From PFL25 sp046260155 (lineage in GTDB: Bacteria; Chloroflexota; Anaerolineae; Anaerolineales; UBA4823): a stretch of 64,000 nt of DNA. The notes below the pieces were generated by a model. The model had not been told where the DNA came from. It saw nothing but the letters and a program-made list of their open reading frames with translations, and searched no databases. Where the stretch lies: NCBI GenBank assembly GCA_046260155.1, contig JBJYXV010000042.1:62001-126000 (forward strand), read 5' to 3'. How positions within the stretch are numbered: position 1 is the first letter of the stretch; the number at the start of each line of letters is the position of its first letter. Made by a program: the position numbers and the translations under genes. Of the stretch, positions 1-8,643 are shown piece after piece.

Positions 1-1
1 C

Positions 2-691
2 GATTCCGGGACCCCTGCAGAGATCGTCCGCCCTATCCTCGAAAAGCATCACCAGCAAATCGCCGGTGTCAGAGAATATGGATTCGTTACCGGGTACTTG
101 ACCATCGAGGAGCTTGGTGAAGGTCCCTGCAGCCAATTCTGCCACCCGATAAATGAAGCAATAATCCTTTCCGGAAATGCCCATCTCTCTGAACTCGTGC
201 TCGCCTTAGACCAGGTGCCTTTCCTATTCGTCAAATTCCTGGGTGAGATCAGCGGCATTGTCACCCGGGCGGACTTGGATGATCCCCCGGTTCGTATGTG
301 GCTGTTCGGGTTAATTACCTTGATTGAATTACGCTTCCTGACATTAATTGAAAGCCGTTTCCCGGAATCTGGCTGGGAAGTATATCTTTCCCCCCAGCGC
401 CTGGATAAAGCCACTGCCCTGCAGGAAGAACGCCGCCGACGCAACCAGGATCCCCGTAAACTGGAATGTTTGCAGTTCTCTGATAAGGCTCAAATTGTGC
501 TGCGTGACGAACAATTACGCCAGCAGGTTGGTTTCCAATCCAGGCGCCGGGGAGAACAAACCATCAAGAGCCTGGAAAAATTGCGCAACAACTTGGCCCA
601 CGCCCAGGATATCGTCTCTTTGGATTGGAGCACGATCGTTAACCTATCAGAAAACCTTGAAGAGGTTATCGAAATACTCAGCCAGGAATAG
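2..691 (+). CDS. CBS-domain protein with C-terminal HEPN-like motif (5' partial)
   Basis: The frame is open from base 2, so the gene starts upstream of the window and at least 229 residues are visible. The first ~85 residues look like a CBS pair half: a strand-rich stretch ending in FLFVKFLGEISGIVTRADLD, the usual CBS strand followed by the T-x-x-D-L signature. The next part is helical, with an Arg-rich segment (EERRRRNQDPRK). The last 50 residues carry LRNNLAH, which fits the RN-x(3)-H type motif of HEPN RNase or HEPN-like domains. CBS domains bind adenine nucleotides, so a nucleotide-gated HEPN function is possible but inferred. Without the N-terminus the full architecture is unknown. The neighbour at 934 has its own leader, so they are probably not co-transcribed. 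Confidence 0.7.
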   Translation, partial: DSGTPAEIVRPILEKHHQQIAGVREYGFVTGYLTIEELGEGPCSQFCHPINEAIILSGNAHLSELVLALDQVPFLFVKFLGEISGIVTRADLDDPPVRMWLFGLITLIELRFLTLIESRFPESGWEVYLSPQRLDKATALQEERRRRNQDPRKLECLQFSDKAQIVLRDEQLRQQVGFQSRRRGEQTIKSLEKLRNNLAHAQDIVSLDWSTIVNLSENLEEVIEILSQE

Positions 692-933
692 AAAGTATCC
701 ATGGAAGGTAAATCCATGTTTTTCGAGTCCTTCTTTCTCTCCTTCACCTCCAAAAATATCCAGATCCTGAACATATAAACCCGCAACCCATCGTTTCTGT
801 AAGCTATTCTCCTGCCCCATAATTTTATAATTTGCGAGATCCGATGCACAACCTGCCCTGATACAAAGATCACAGGTTGTTCAGCGATCTCGCCCATGAG
901 ATTATTAATATTTCACATTAGAGGAGTTATTCA

Positions 934-2601
934 ATGAAGTTCTTTTTCAAGTTTGTCTCTTTCATCGTGATCAGCCTGGCATTGGTCGGGATGACATTGG
1001 GAGTGGCTTTTTCTGCTGGTACGCCTGTGGTTACACCGGGTACCGACCCGAGCGCAGTACTTCTTGGCGGAGTTCGCTACCGCGAGCTGGCAACCGGGAA
1101 TGATGCCGAGGTATTTTTAGGTGTACCCGACCTGGGGGATGGTACCCACCGCTCGCAAACAAATCTCACCTGGGGCAGCAGCAACGACCTCACTTTTACC
1201 TATGATCCCACCCTGGATAAGTTAACCACGACAATGGATAACGGTACCACATCCTGGTCGCTTGATTACCTCGATTTCTCTGATCATGTCCGTGACCTGC
1301 TCTACGGAGGTAACCAGGGTCTAGCCGATGAAGCCTTGAACCGCCTGAACTACATGCAGATCAGCTTGCGCCTGGGAGAAAGTTCACCTGCCCAGCTCAA
1401 CCTGGAGGATGTATCCCTGGATGGGTATGCCCTGGGGAATTTCACTGGTGTTAACCATGAAACAAAGGATTGGCGGGTTAATGGATACGATCTCTCTTCT
1501 GGATTCACCCTCACCGGAACACTTAATTTATCCAATGTCAACAGCCCCAGTGCAGAACTGAATAGGATTGATATTACCTTTGGTTATGTGAATACTGATA
1601 CATCCGCACCTGCTGTCACAAATGTAGTTGCCACCCCGAATCCCGTAACCGGAGGTGGAAATGTCATCCTCACCGCCACCGTTGACGACAGCGGATCAGG
1701 TGGATCGATCATCCAATCCGCCGAATACAACCTGGATGGGGGAGCCTGGACCCCGATGAGCGCGATAGATGGCACGTTTGATTCCCCAACCGAAGATGTG
1801 AGTGCTTCGTTCGTTGCACCCACCAGCGAGGGGTCATATAGCCTCTGTGTGCATGGCACGGACAGTGCGGACAACATAAGTACCGATCAATGCATCACAT
1901 TGCACGTGGACAGCCAGGGACCGCTAACTTCGACGGTTCAAGTTGACCCTCAGAAGGTAGGCGGTGGAGAGAATGTTGATCTGACCGCGCTGGTTGATGA
2001 CAGCACGACGGGCGGTTCGAATATCCAGTCAGCAGAATACAGTTTGAATGGTGTAGTCTGGAACCCCATGAATCCTGAAGACACCACCTTTGATTCAACC
2101 GCGGAATCAGTTGCCGCTTCTTTCATCTCTCCAACCGTTAGCAGCGAAATCAACGTATGTGTCCGGGGAATTGATGCCGCCGGTAATATCGGCAGCGAAA
2201 CTTGTTCGCTCCTGGTTGTGGATGCCCTAGGTCCATTATCCAGCATACAAGAAATCTCTCCCAATCCGGCGGATGCTGGCAGCCAGGTTGATCTATCAAC
2301 CAGCGTGAATGATTCTTCGACCGGTAATTCCAACCTGACCTCTGCTGAATTCCAGGTCTCCGGTGGGCTATGGACCCCGATGTTAGCCCAGGATGGCACC
2401 TTCAATTCCCCAACAGAACAGGTGACAGCACAGTTTAATGTTCCTCAATCTGCCTCAACGGTTGATATCTGTGTACGAGGTACGGATATTTATGGAAACA
2501 CGGGGCCAACAGATTGCAGCCAGATTGAAATTAGTGGGGTATCAGCGGATCCACCACTGCTTTACCTGCCGATCCTGGTCAGCAATTTTTCCAATCCTTA
2601 A
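934..2601 (+). CDS. Secreted protein with three Ig-like repeats and LPIL C-terminal tail
   Basis: ATG with GAGGAG just upstream. Residues 1-28 form a signal peptide (hydrophobic core after MKFFFK, Ala-x-Ala-like end at AFSAG). Residues ~30-215 form a beta-rich domain I do not recognise. Three tandem repeats of about 105 residues begin near residues 221, 327 and 431. Each opens with a proline-rich strand, then the pattern V(D/N)DS..G.S followed by (Q/T)SAE(Y/F), and ends with a strand V(C)VRGTD, typical of bacterial Ig-like or cadherin-like surface modules. The protein ends YLPILVSNFSNP, a short hydrophobic LPI motif that recurs at the end of another exported protein here (14015-15277). A surface or extracellular adhesion role is inferred from architecture only. 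Confidence 0.8.
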   Translation: MKFFFKFVSFIVISLALVGMTLGVAFSAGTPVVTPGTDPSAVLLGGVRYRELATGNDAEVFLGVPDLGDGTHRSQTNLTWGSSNDLTFTYDPTLDKLTTTMDNGTTSWSLDYLDFSDHVRDLLYGGNQGLADEALNRLNYMQISLRLGESSPAQLNLEDVSLDGYALGNFTGVNHETKDWRVNGYDLSSGFTLTGTLNLSNVNSPSAELNRIDITFGYVNTDTSAPAVTNVVATPNPVTGGGNVILTATVDDSGSGGSIIQSAEYNLDGGAWTPMSAIDGTFDSPTEDVSASFVAPTSEGSYSLCVHGTDSADNISTDQCITLHVDSQGPLTSTVQVDPQKVGGGENVDLTALVDDSTTGGSNIQSAEYSLNGVVWNPMNPEDTTFDSTAESVAASFISPTVSSEINVCVRGIDAAGNIGSETCSLLVVDALGPLSSIQEISPNPADAGSQVDLSTSVNDSSTGNSNLTSAEFQVSGGLWTPMLAQDGTFNSPTEQVTAQFNVPQSASTVDICVRGTDIYGNTGPTDCSQIEISGVSADPPLLYLPILVSNFSNP

Positions 2602-2608
2602 GAACGGT

Positions 2609-2625
2609 GCGCCCCACAAGGGCGC
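2609..2625 (+). repeat. Short GC-rich hairpin downstream of the Ig-like gene
   Basis: GCGCCC / GGGCGC inverted repeat with a 5-base loop, 8 bases after the stop codon. There is no T-run; it may add to the terminator that follows. Confidence 0.5.
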
Positions 2626-2657
2626 GAATATTCGACTGCTCATTGGTTCTATTACAG

Positions 2658-2680
2658 ACGCAGCCCATTGGCTGCGTTTT
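2658..2680 (+). terminator. Rho-independent terminator after the Ig-like gene
   Basis: An 8-bp perfect stem ACGCAGCC / GGCTGCGT with loop CATT is followed directly by TTT. It separates the secreted protein from the DUF1269 gene. Confidence 0.75.
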
Positions 2681-2873
2681 GTCTTCCAAGCCAGAAATTG
2701 GCAGCCAGACTAACCGGGAATCGAAAAAGCATAGAAACCTGCTTGAATATTCGCCTTTTATTATCAAAACAGGGGAATATTCCTGAAATAATGGTAAAAT
2801 CCAAAAAATCAAAAGACAAAAATATTCACATCCCAACTACACTTATCTAAAAAATATATAAAGGAGAATAGAA

Positions 2874-3554
2874 ATGTCAAATGCACCAATGCAAATCATT
2901 GTAGCTGCTTTCCAGGAAGAAGAGGCAGCGGATGAGGCCTTGAGAAACCTAAAAGAGGCGAAGAAAGAAAAACTGATCAGCATCGATAATGCAGCTGTGA
3001 TCCGCAAGGATGAGGATGGCAAATTGCACATTAAGGAAACCGCTGATATGGGAGGCGGCAAGGGTGCTGGGGTAGGAGTACTCGTGGGCGGCGCAATCGG
3101 TCTCATCGGTGGACCCCTGGGTGTTGCGCTTGGTGGTGCCTTGGGCGCAGCAGTAGGAGGTGTGACAGCCAAGTTGTATGATGGTGGTTTTAAAGATGAT
3201 CGACTGCGGGAGATTGGAAATTCTCTGACTCCCGGGACATCAGCAATCGTGGCAGTCATCGAGCACCGCTGGGTCGCAGATTTGGAGCGCGACCTGGCTG
3301 AGGAAGGCGCAAACGTGATGACCGCAGCCCTGGCGGATGAGATTGCTGAACAGCTCCAGAAGGGTGGAGAAGTATCCTTTACAGCGGTTTCCAGCGAAGA
3401 AGGATTTGCTGCAGGCAGGGTTTCCACCACTGGAGGTGAAGCTGATTTCAGTGGCGTAATCGCCGACGATGAAGGCGTGGTTGCTGTAGAAGGAATCGCT
3501 GAGCTCGAGGAACCTGAATCTGAAGAAGATGAGACAGAACCTAAAGAGGAATGA
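2874..3554 (+). CDS. DUF1269-family protein
   Basis: 226 residues; ATG preceded by AAGGAG at a good distance. The N-terminal half has the DUF1269 layout: a ferredoxin-like strand (IIVAAFQEEEAADEAL), a charged helix, IDNAAVIRKDEDGKLHIKET, then a glycine-rich hydrophobic hairpin (residues ~62-102) and a second alpha/beta half (TPGTSAIVAVIEHRW). The C-terminus is a long acidic tail of Glu and Asp. Family members are membrane-associated proteins of unknown function, often in stress or envelope contexts. It lies 72 bases upstream of an acidic repeat protein and probably shares its transcript. Confidence 0.8.
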   Translation: MSNAPMQIIVAAFQEEEAADEALRNLKEAKKEKLISIDNAAVIRKDEDGKLHIKETADMGGGKGAGVGVLVGGAIGLIGGPLGVALGGALGAAVGGVTAKLYDGGFKDDRLREIGNSLTPGTSAIVAVIEHRWVADLERDLAEEGANVMTAALADEIAEQLQKGGEVSFTAVSSEEGFAAGRVSTTGGEADFSGVIADDEGVVAVEGIAELEEPESEEDETEPKEE

Positions 3555-3626
3555 AACCTTCCAATCGTTGAATAACATGGCTCAATTCTCAGACCCTTTC
3601 CAAAAAGAATACGAGGAGCAATAAAA

Positions 3627-4457
3627 ATGAGTGAAGAACCCAAAAACAAAAAGAAAGCATCGCCGAACAAAGACCAATTAACAAAAAACGCCGAGGAAAT
3701 GGAAGTCGCAGCCATGGCAACAGGTATTGAAGGGGCTGTTGATATGGAAGAAGGTGTTGAAGAGCTCGAGATTGCTGCCGAAGTAGGTGCGTACGGGACG
3801 GCAGAAGTTGCAGCTGGAGCGAGCGACTTCACACGCGCAGTGGACCTGGAAATCGCCGCGGATCGTGTTGCCAGACTCAGTGATGTAGTTGCTGAGGCTG
3901 GCGTGACTGACATGGCCGAGGGTGCAGAAATTCTTGCCACATCAGAGGATGTTAATGTCCTGAGCGCCATGGTCGGATTAATGGGTGCTGAAGATCTCGA
4001 ACATGGCTTGGAATTAGCTCGCTTGGCAGGCGAGATGTGGGTCGTCAGTGATGTCACCGACCTGCTGGAAATGCCGGTTCTTGCAGGTTTCCTCGAAGAA
4101 CGCGGTTTACTACTGCAAGAGATGGCTGTTGAACAGATTTTACGTGCTGGCAGCACCCATTCGCTGTCCGAGATCATGGCAGCGACTGGTGACCAGATTG
4201 CTGGTTATGGTATCAGGGAAGCGGCTGAAGGCGTGGTTCGCATGGCCGTTTCGGATGGGATGGCAGAGAGAAGCGAAGACCTGGCAGAAGCTGGTGCTGT
4301 GTTGGGCACGCTGGGTGCTGTAGAAATGGCTGATGGTCTTGAGACCCGGCAGGCAGCGCAGGAAATTGCCGAACAAGGCGTCGGTGATATTGCCACTGGT
4401 GCAGCGGAGATGGGTGCTGCAGAAGTGATGAATGAAGACGCCCAGGAGCAAGCATAG
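3627..4457 (+). CDS. Acidic alanine-rich helical repeat protein, unknown function
   Basis: 276 residues; ATG after a GAGGAGCAATAAAA leader. There is no signal peptide or membrane segment. After a Lys-rich N-terminus (residues 1-20) almost the whole chain is built from degenerate helical units rich in Ala, Glu, Gly and Met, with recurring patterns like MA.GAE.LA, AAE.GA and D(M/I)A.GA. It is predicted to be strongly acidic and helical, perhaps a solenoid or helical bundle. I do not recognise a family. Its position directly after the DUF1269 gene and the shared acidic character suggest the two act together, possibly as a soluble partner for the membrane-associated protein; this is inference. 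Confidence 0.7.
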   Translation: MSEEPKNKKKASPNKDQLTKNAEEMEVAAMATGIEGAVDMEEGVEELEIAAEVGAYGTAEVAAGASDFTRAVDLEIAADRVARLSDVVAEAGVTDMAEGAEILATSEDVNVLSAMVGLMGAEDLEHGLELARLAGEMWVVSDVTDLLEMPVLAGFLEERGLLLQEMAVEQILRAGSTHSLSEIMAATGDQIAGYGIREAAEGVVRMAVSDGMAERSEDLAEAGAVLGTLGAVEMADGLETRQAAQEIAEQGVGDIATGAAEMGAAEVMNEDAQEQA

Positions 4458-4797
4458 ATTTCTAAAAAATAGTTCCCACGTTAACTAATTGGAATCCAGG
4501 CTTATCCCAAGCCAATCACTCGCCTCTATTAATTTTGGTCATTGATCATCAGATGTAGAGGCGATGATTGTATAAAAATACAATTATCTATGAAATCAAC
4601 CACGGAGTACCGCAGAAATCAACATGTGTGTTCATTACAAACAATCAGGTAGGTTCTTTCATCAATTCGAGGTCTAATGATCCTTGGAACCGCCAAGATT
4701 CTGAGGGATTCTTCGAAAAATCAAATTCAGGTGCAATACTTGATACAAATAAGATTTAATTTTCCAGCGGCTGGTAAGTGTTTTCCAGGAGATAGCG
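4458..4797. other. Gene-free stretch with one inverted repeat
   Basis: AT-rich intergenic DNA between the acidic protein and the channel gene. The only clear structure is ATTGTAT-AAAA-ATACAAT at 4567-4584. A 63-codon TTG-start frame at 4568-4759 lacks a ribosome binding site and looks non-coding. Confidence 0.5.
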
Positions 4798-5595
4798 GTG
4801 AAAAAAATAAATAAATACTCTGATTCAAAAAGCATTAGCTATGATTTATTCATCCTTGCTATTTCAATTCTTGCAATCCTAAATATCATCATTATTCTTC
4901 TTACCGGCGATCTAAATATGGACCAGGTGCTGGTGATTGCAAACTTCACCCTCAGCTTGTTCTTGATGGTAGATTTTGTCTACCGTGTTTCCGTAGCTGA
5001 AAATAAAATCGATTACCTTGTGTCCGGTCTTGGCTGGTTGGATTTTCTCGGGAGTCTCCCTTTATTCTGGATGCCTATTTTCCGCATATTCCGTATCATC
5101 CGGATGATCCGCATTTTCCGTAATTTTGGATTAAGCAATATTCGGGAAGAAATACACACCGAACCAGCCTCCAGTGTGCTGGCAGGCATCAGCTTCCTCG
5201 TCATTCTTGTGCTTCAATTTGGCAGCTATTTGATGATTGGCATTGAATCCAAGGCGTCAAATCCGAATATCACTCATCCTCTGGATTCTCTCTGGTGGGC
5301 GATCGTAACAATCACCACGGTGGGATATGGGGATCGGTACCCGGTAACTGATCTCGGCCGCATCATTGGTGCCCTGGTGATCCTCCTCGGTGTGATTCTC
5401 TTCAGTGTATTAACGAGTTATTTCACTAATAAATTTTCTACGCGCGTTAAGGAGGTTGACTTGGAAAACTCAGCTGACCTCAAAAACGATATAAGCGAAC
5501 TGCAGCGCATGCTGGAATACCAGCAAACTGCTCTTGCAGAGATTGAACGCCAATTGGCACGGATTGAAAAACAATTGGAGCAAAACACTGGTTGA
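4798..5595 (+). CDS. Voltage-gated-type potassium channel
   Basis: 265 residues, GTG start with AGGAG upstream. Six membrane segments: S1 and S2 (residues ~17-62), S3 near residue 80, then an S4-like segment RIFRIIRMIRIFR with an arginine every third residue. A pore helix and the selectivity filter TTVGYGD follow (near residue 180), then S6. The C-terminal ~45 residues form a coiled coil (LQRMLEYQQTALAEIERQLARIEKQLE), likely for tetramerisation. It should conduct K+ across the cytoplasmic membrane with voltage sensing; no RCK or cyclic-nucleotide domain is present. It stands alone between two unrelated genes. Confidence 0.92.
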   Translation: MKKINKYSDSKSISYDLFILAISILAILNIIIILLTGDLNMDQVLVIANFTLSLFLMVDFVYRVSVAENKIDYLVSGLGWLDFLGSLPLFWMPIFRIFRIIRMIRIFRNFGLSNIREEIHTEPASSVLAGISFLVILVLQFGSYLMIGIESKASNPNITHPLDSLWWAIVTITTVGYGDRYPVTDLGRIIGALVILLGVILFSVLTSYFTNKFSTRVKEVDLENSADLKNDISELQRMLEYQQTALAEIERQLARIEKQLEQNTG

Positions 5596-5728
5596 TCAGG
5601 CTGATACCAAAGAAGAATCAATAGATATACACCAGCTTATAATATTTATTTCATCTACCGGTGGTATAGTTCCCCCTATCATATCGAAATCTGCTATTAA
5701 ATTCGTATCCTGATACAGGAGCAGGAGC

Positions 5729-6895
5729 ATGTGCGCCAGAGACAGAAATTCCCAAACATCTCGCCGAGAATTCTTAAAACTGCTCTCCACGCTTGGTGGC
5801 GCAGCCGCGCTGACCTCATTCCTCCAAGCCTGTACTCAGGAATCGACTGGACTGATCACACCCGCACCTACGCTTGCTCCGCCTACACGAATCCCAACTG
5901 AAACGGCGACGGGTACGAGCACGCCAGAAGAAGAGAGCAAGGCCGAACCTTCACCCACCGCGACCCAACCGGCTTCTGCAAACCAAAATGCCGGGACCAC
6001 CCAGGTGGCATTTATCAAAACCCAAAATCGCACTCTGGGTGTACGCCAGGCGGTAGAAATGTTTGGCCTGAAAGACATTTACGACCAGCGCGTTTTTATC
6101 AAACCGAATTACAATAGTTCCGACCCGACACCTGGCTCAACTCACCCGGATGTGCTGCGCACCATCATCACCATACTCCAGGAGAACAAGTCAGGCCAGA
6201 TCACTGTTGGTGATCGAAGTGGCATGGAGGATACTCGCCAAACCATGCAAAGGTTGGGGGTTTTCGAAATGCAGGAAGAGTTCGGCTTTAAAACCATCAT
6301 TTTCGATGATTTATCTCCCGCTGATTGGGTGATGATCAACCCACCCAGGTCACATTGGGCAGCTGGGTTCCCTTTCGCACGTCCCATCCTTGAAACAGAT
6401 ACCCTGATTCAAACCTGCTGCCTGAAAACCCACCAATTCGGCGGCCAGTTCACCTTATCCTTAAAGAATTCCGTCGGCATGGTCGCCAAATACAACCCGG
6501 CGGGTGAACATAATTTTATGGATGAATTGCACAGCTCCCCTCACCAGCGCCGCATGATCGCCGAGATTAATACCGCATACACACCCGATCTGGTCGTCCT
6601 GGATGGTGTGGAGTGCTTCATCGATGGTGGTCCCGCAAATGGCCGCTCTGTCTCCTCAGAAGTGATTTTGGCTGGCACTGATCGAGTGGCACTCGATGCC
6701 GTCGGAGTGGCACTGCTGCGCTACCACGGTTGTAGAACCGAGGTTGCCCGGGGAAAGATCTTCCAGCAGGAGCAGATCAAAAGGGCTGTCCAGCTCGGTC
6801 TCGGTGTGGACAAAGCAGATAAGATTGAAATCCTCACCGGGGATGCTGAGAGCGCAGCATACGCTGCACGGATCCAGGAAGTGCTCCTGGCCTAA
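5729..6895 (+). CDS. Tat-exported lipoprotein with DUF362 domain
   Basis: 388 residues; ATG with AGGAGCAGGAG just upstream. The N-terminus has a twin-arginine signal (SRREFLKLL) followed by a hydrophobic stretch and a lipobox-like LQAC, so it should be exported folded and anchored outside. Residues ~40-90 are a Pro/Thr/Glu-rich linker. The rest matches DUF362: VFIKPNYNSSDPTPGSTHPD near the start, VGDRSGMEDTRQTM, an LKTHQFGGQFTLSLKN motif, and VVLDGVECFIDGGPANG. DUF362 proteins are often found with ferredoxin domains, but none is fused here and the function is unknown. Tat export suggests a bound cofactor (inference). Confidence 0.85.
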   Translation: MCARDRNSQTSRREFLKLLSTLGGAAALTSFLQACTQESTGLITPAPTLAPPTRIPTETATGTSTPEEESKAEPSPTATQPASANQNAGTTQVAFIKTQNRTLGVRQAVEMFGLKDIYDQRVFIKPNYNSSDPTPGSTHPDVLRTIITILQENKSGQITVGDRSGMEDTRQTMQRLGVFEMQEEFGFKTIIFDDLSPADWVMINPPRSHWAAGFPFARPILETDTLIQTCCLKTHQFGGQFTLSLKNSVGMVAKYNPAGEHNFMDELHSSPHQRRMIAEINTAYTPDLVVLDGVECFIDGGPANGRSVSSEVILAGTDRVALDAVGVALLRYHGCRTEVARGKIFQQEQIKRAVQLGLGVDKADKIEILTGDAESAAYAARIQEVLLA

Positions 6896-7120
6896 CAGGA
6901 AGCCGCTTCCGCGAACGCATTAGATTGAAAATCTGCAGCGAAATTGATCCCAAACAGTGCAACTTTTTTATAATTTGGTGTTTATATTGTTGAATCGGAT
7001 ACATGCAAGATGCCACAATTCCTGCCCTGGAATAGGAAAGGAGGATATTACAATTTAATCATCTCGTTGCGGTGCTACTTACATTTCGTTCATTATTTAT
7101 CATCATAAGGAGAATCTAAA

Positions 7121-7678
7121 ATGGATCGCATCATCAAAGCCTTTACGTTCAAAACAGAGGTCTATTCCGAGGTCGAACAAGACCTAACCTTCAATAATAC
7201 TGCCTGGTTAATCGTGGCGGTAGTCAGCTTTCTGAACCAGCTGGGAGCACGCGCAAGTACAAATTTCGGCAATTGGCTCCTGGGTGCGGTAATTGGGACC
7301 GTGTTTGCAGTGCTTGGGTTCGCGGTCGCGACCTATGTTATCAACCTGGTGGGCAGGATTGTCTTTAAAGCAGATGTCAATTTCGGAGAGCTGCTGCGTA
7401 CCCTTGGCTTAGCTTATGTCTGGCAAGTGGTTGGTTTAATAGGGATTTTAGGTGCTTTCTCAGTTGCCTTAGCCTGCATCACTGCTCCGGTGATATTTAT
7501 CGGTTGGATACTGACCGTAATTGCCTGGTTCATCGCGGTGAAAGAAGCATTGGACCTGGACTGGGTACCAACCATCGTGACAGTCGTGATCGGGTGGATC
7601 GTCCTGATCGTGGTCAATCTCCTGGCGGGCGCGCTCATGCTTGCAATCGGCCTGACTGGCGCTTCCCTTTTCGGATAG
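7121..7678 (+). CDS. Yip1-domain membrane protein
   Basis: 185 residues; AAGGAG before ATG. Starts with a soluble amphipathic piece (MDRIIKAFTFKTEVYSEVEQD) typical of Yip1-family bacterial proteins, then about five hydrophobic segments with the family-like pattern of small residues. The motif LLRTLGLAYVWQVVGLIG fits the Yip1 core. Role unknown; bacterial Yip1 proteins are uncharacterised membrane proteins. It ends just before a strong terminator and appears monocistronic. Confidence 0.75.
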   Translation: MDRIIKAFTFKTEVYSEVEQDLTFNNTAWLIVAVVSFLNQLGARASTNFGNWLLGAVIGTVFAVLGFAVATYVINLVGRIVFKADVNFGELLRTLGLAYVWQVVGLIGILGAFSVALACITAPVIFIGWILTVIAWFIAVKEALDLDWVPTIVTVVIGWIVLIVVNLLAGALMLAIGLTGASLFG

Positions 7679-7706
7679 ATAATAATTTGGAATCAATTCT
7701 TTCAAG

Positions 7707-7740
7707 GCGGTGAGCAACCCCAATGGCTCACCGCTTTTTT
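7707..7740 (+). terminator. Rho-independent terminator after the Yip1-like gene
   Basis: Perfect 9-bp stem GCGGTGAGC / GCTCACCGC with a 10-base loop, followed directly by six T. Confidence 0.9.
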
Positions 7741-7890
7741 GATTCCAGGTATTGCCTGGCAGATCAGGAACTGTACTGGCGGTCATCAACGGTAGATATG
7801 GGAAGATTCAGCCACCAACCCCCACATATTGGATTGCCCCATTCAATTTTATTGTAAAATATTATGGATAAAATTAGTCCCCTTCAGGTA

Positions 7891-7919
7891 TTGATTTATT
7901 GGTGATATTCGGGTAAATT
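7891..7919 (+). promoter_or_regulatory. Candidate sigma-70-type promoter for the small protein gene
   Basis: TTGATT, 17-base spacer, TAAATT, about 85 bases upstream of the start codon at 8004. Between it and the gene lies a perfect 15-base palindrome (GAATATA-T-TATATTC, 7975-7989) just before the ribosome binding site. The promoter match is moderate. Confidence 0.45.
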
Positions 7920-8003
7920 ATGTATTGAATATCCACAGACATCCGGGGAAAATATTCCAGATAGATGTCTACTTGAATATATTATATTCCAAAGGAGCTT
8001 AGC

Positions 8004-8201
8004 ATGGCATACAGTTATACGAATAAGAAAGGCGTCACATATTATTTACACGGCAAAGAACGCCCTACCAAGAGCGGAACCTCTTGGTTGTACTACTTCG
8101 CCAAGGAAGTAAAACCCGAAGGTGGGTTGGATGCAGTACCCGCAGGTTACCAGGTGGTTGAAAATAAGAATGGCCTGCCCTTACTCAAGAAAGCAGGCTG
8201 A
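8004..8201 (+). CDS. Small conserved-looking protein, 65 residues
   Basis: ATG preceded by AAAGGAG at the right distance, and a very strong terminator follows, so this is a real small gene. Composition is basic with many Tyr, Gly and Lys: an opening YTNKKGVTYYLHGKE, a central SGTSWLYYFAKE and an ending YQVVENKNGLPLLKKAG. It resembles short beta-hairpin proteins described only as hypothetical. No signal peptide or membrane segment. Function unknown. Confidence 0.8.
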   Translation: MAYSYTNKKGVTYYLHGKERPTKSGTSWLYYFAKEVKPEGGLDAVPAGYQVVENKNGLPLLKKAG

Positions 8202-8225
8202 TTAATTCGCAAAAACAAGTCAAAG

Positions 8226-8260
8226 AATAAACCGCTGGAGAAATCTTCCAGCGGTTTATT
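8226..8260 (+). terminator. Strong rho-independent terminator
   Basis: A 14-bp perfect stem (AATAAACCGCTGGA and its complement) with a 7-base loop. The U-rich side is part of the stem (TTTATTGGTTT). Ends the small protein transcript. Confidence 0.85.
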
Positions 8261-8643
8261 GGTTTAAGGAGAAATGCTCTCCCATCAGGTTTCCGCCTCC
8301 CGGGTTCAGCAAAAAAATCAACCTGTAAGGAGTACTCCTACAAATACAAAATTGTTTTCCAGCATATCAATTTATTTCTCCGGGTGGTTTGATGCAGGGT
8401 GATCCCGGTGTGTTGACACTTGCATTCAAATTGTACAGAACAGGAAAGGGTTTTCAATAGCTGCTGTTACCCAATACACAAGCGATCTTTCTTGCCTTCC
8501 ATTTCACTATCCAGCCCACAGCTGGTTTTGCTGGTTGGTGAGTCCCTCCCGGTTCTTCGATCAGGGAGGGATGATTCTAGGCACTCGTATATCGCTATCC
8601 TGTATTTTCTTTCAACCAACCTAGCATATCAGGTGTAGCCTGA
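8261..8643. other. Gene-free stretch with a hairpin
   Basis: Lies between convergent genes. It contains an 8-bp stem TCCCTCCC / GGGAGGGA at 8543-8571 without a T-run, which could end transcripts of the TetR gene weakly. No convincing gene seen. Confidence 0.5.

Noticed and set aside
1597..2550. Three similar blocks could be a DNA-level repeat or CRISPR-like array.
   Set aside because: They are protein-level Ig-like repeats of about 310 bases with only moderate DNA similarity; no short regular direct repeats and spacers are present.
4568..4759. A 63-codon frame before the K+ channel.
   Set aside because: TTG start without a binding site, and low-complexity Asn/Ser composition; not convincing.
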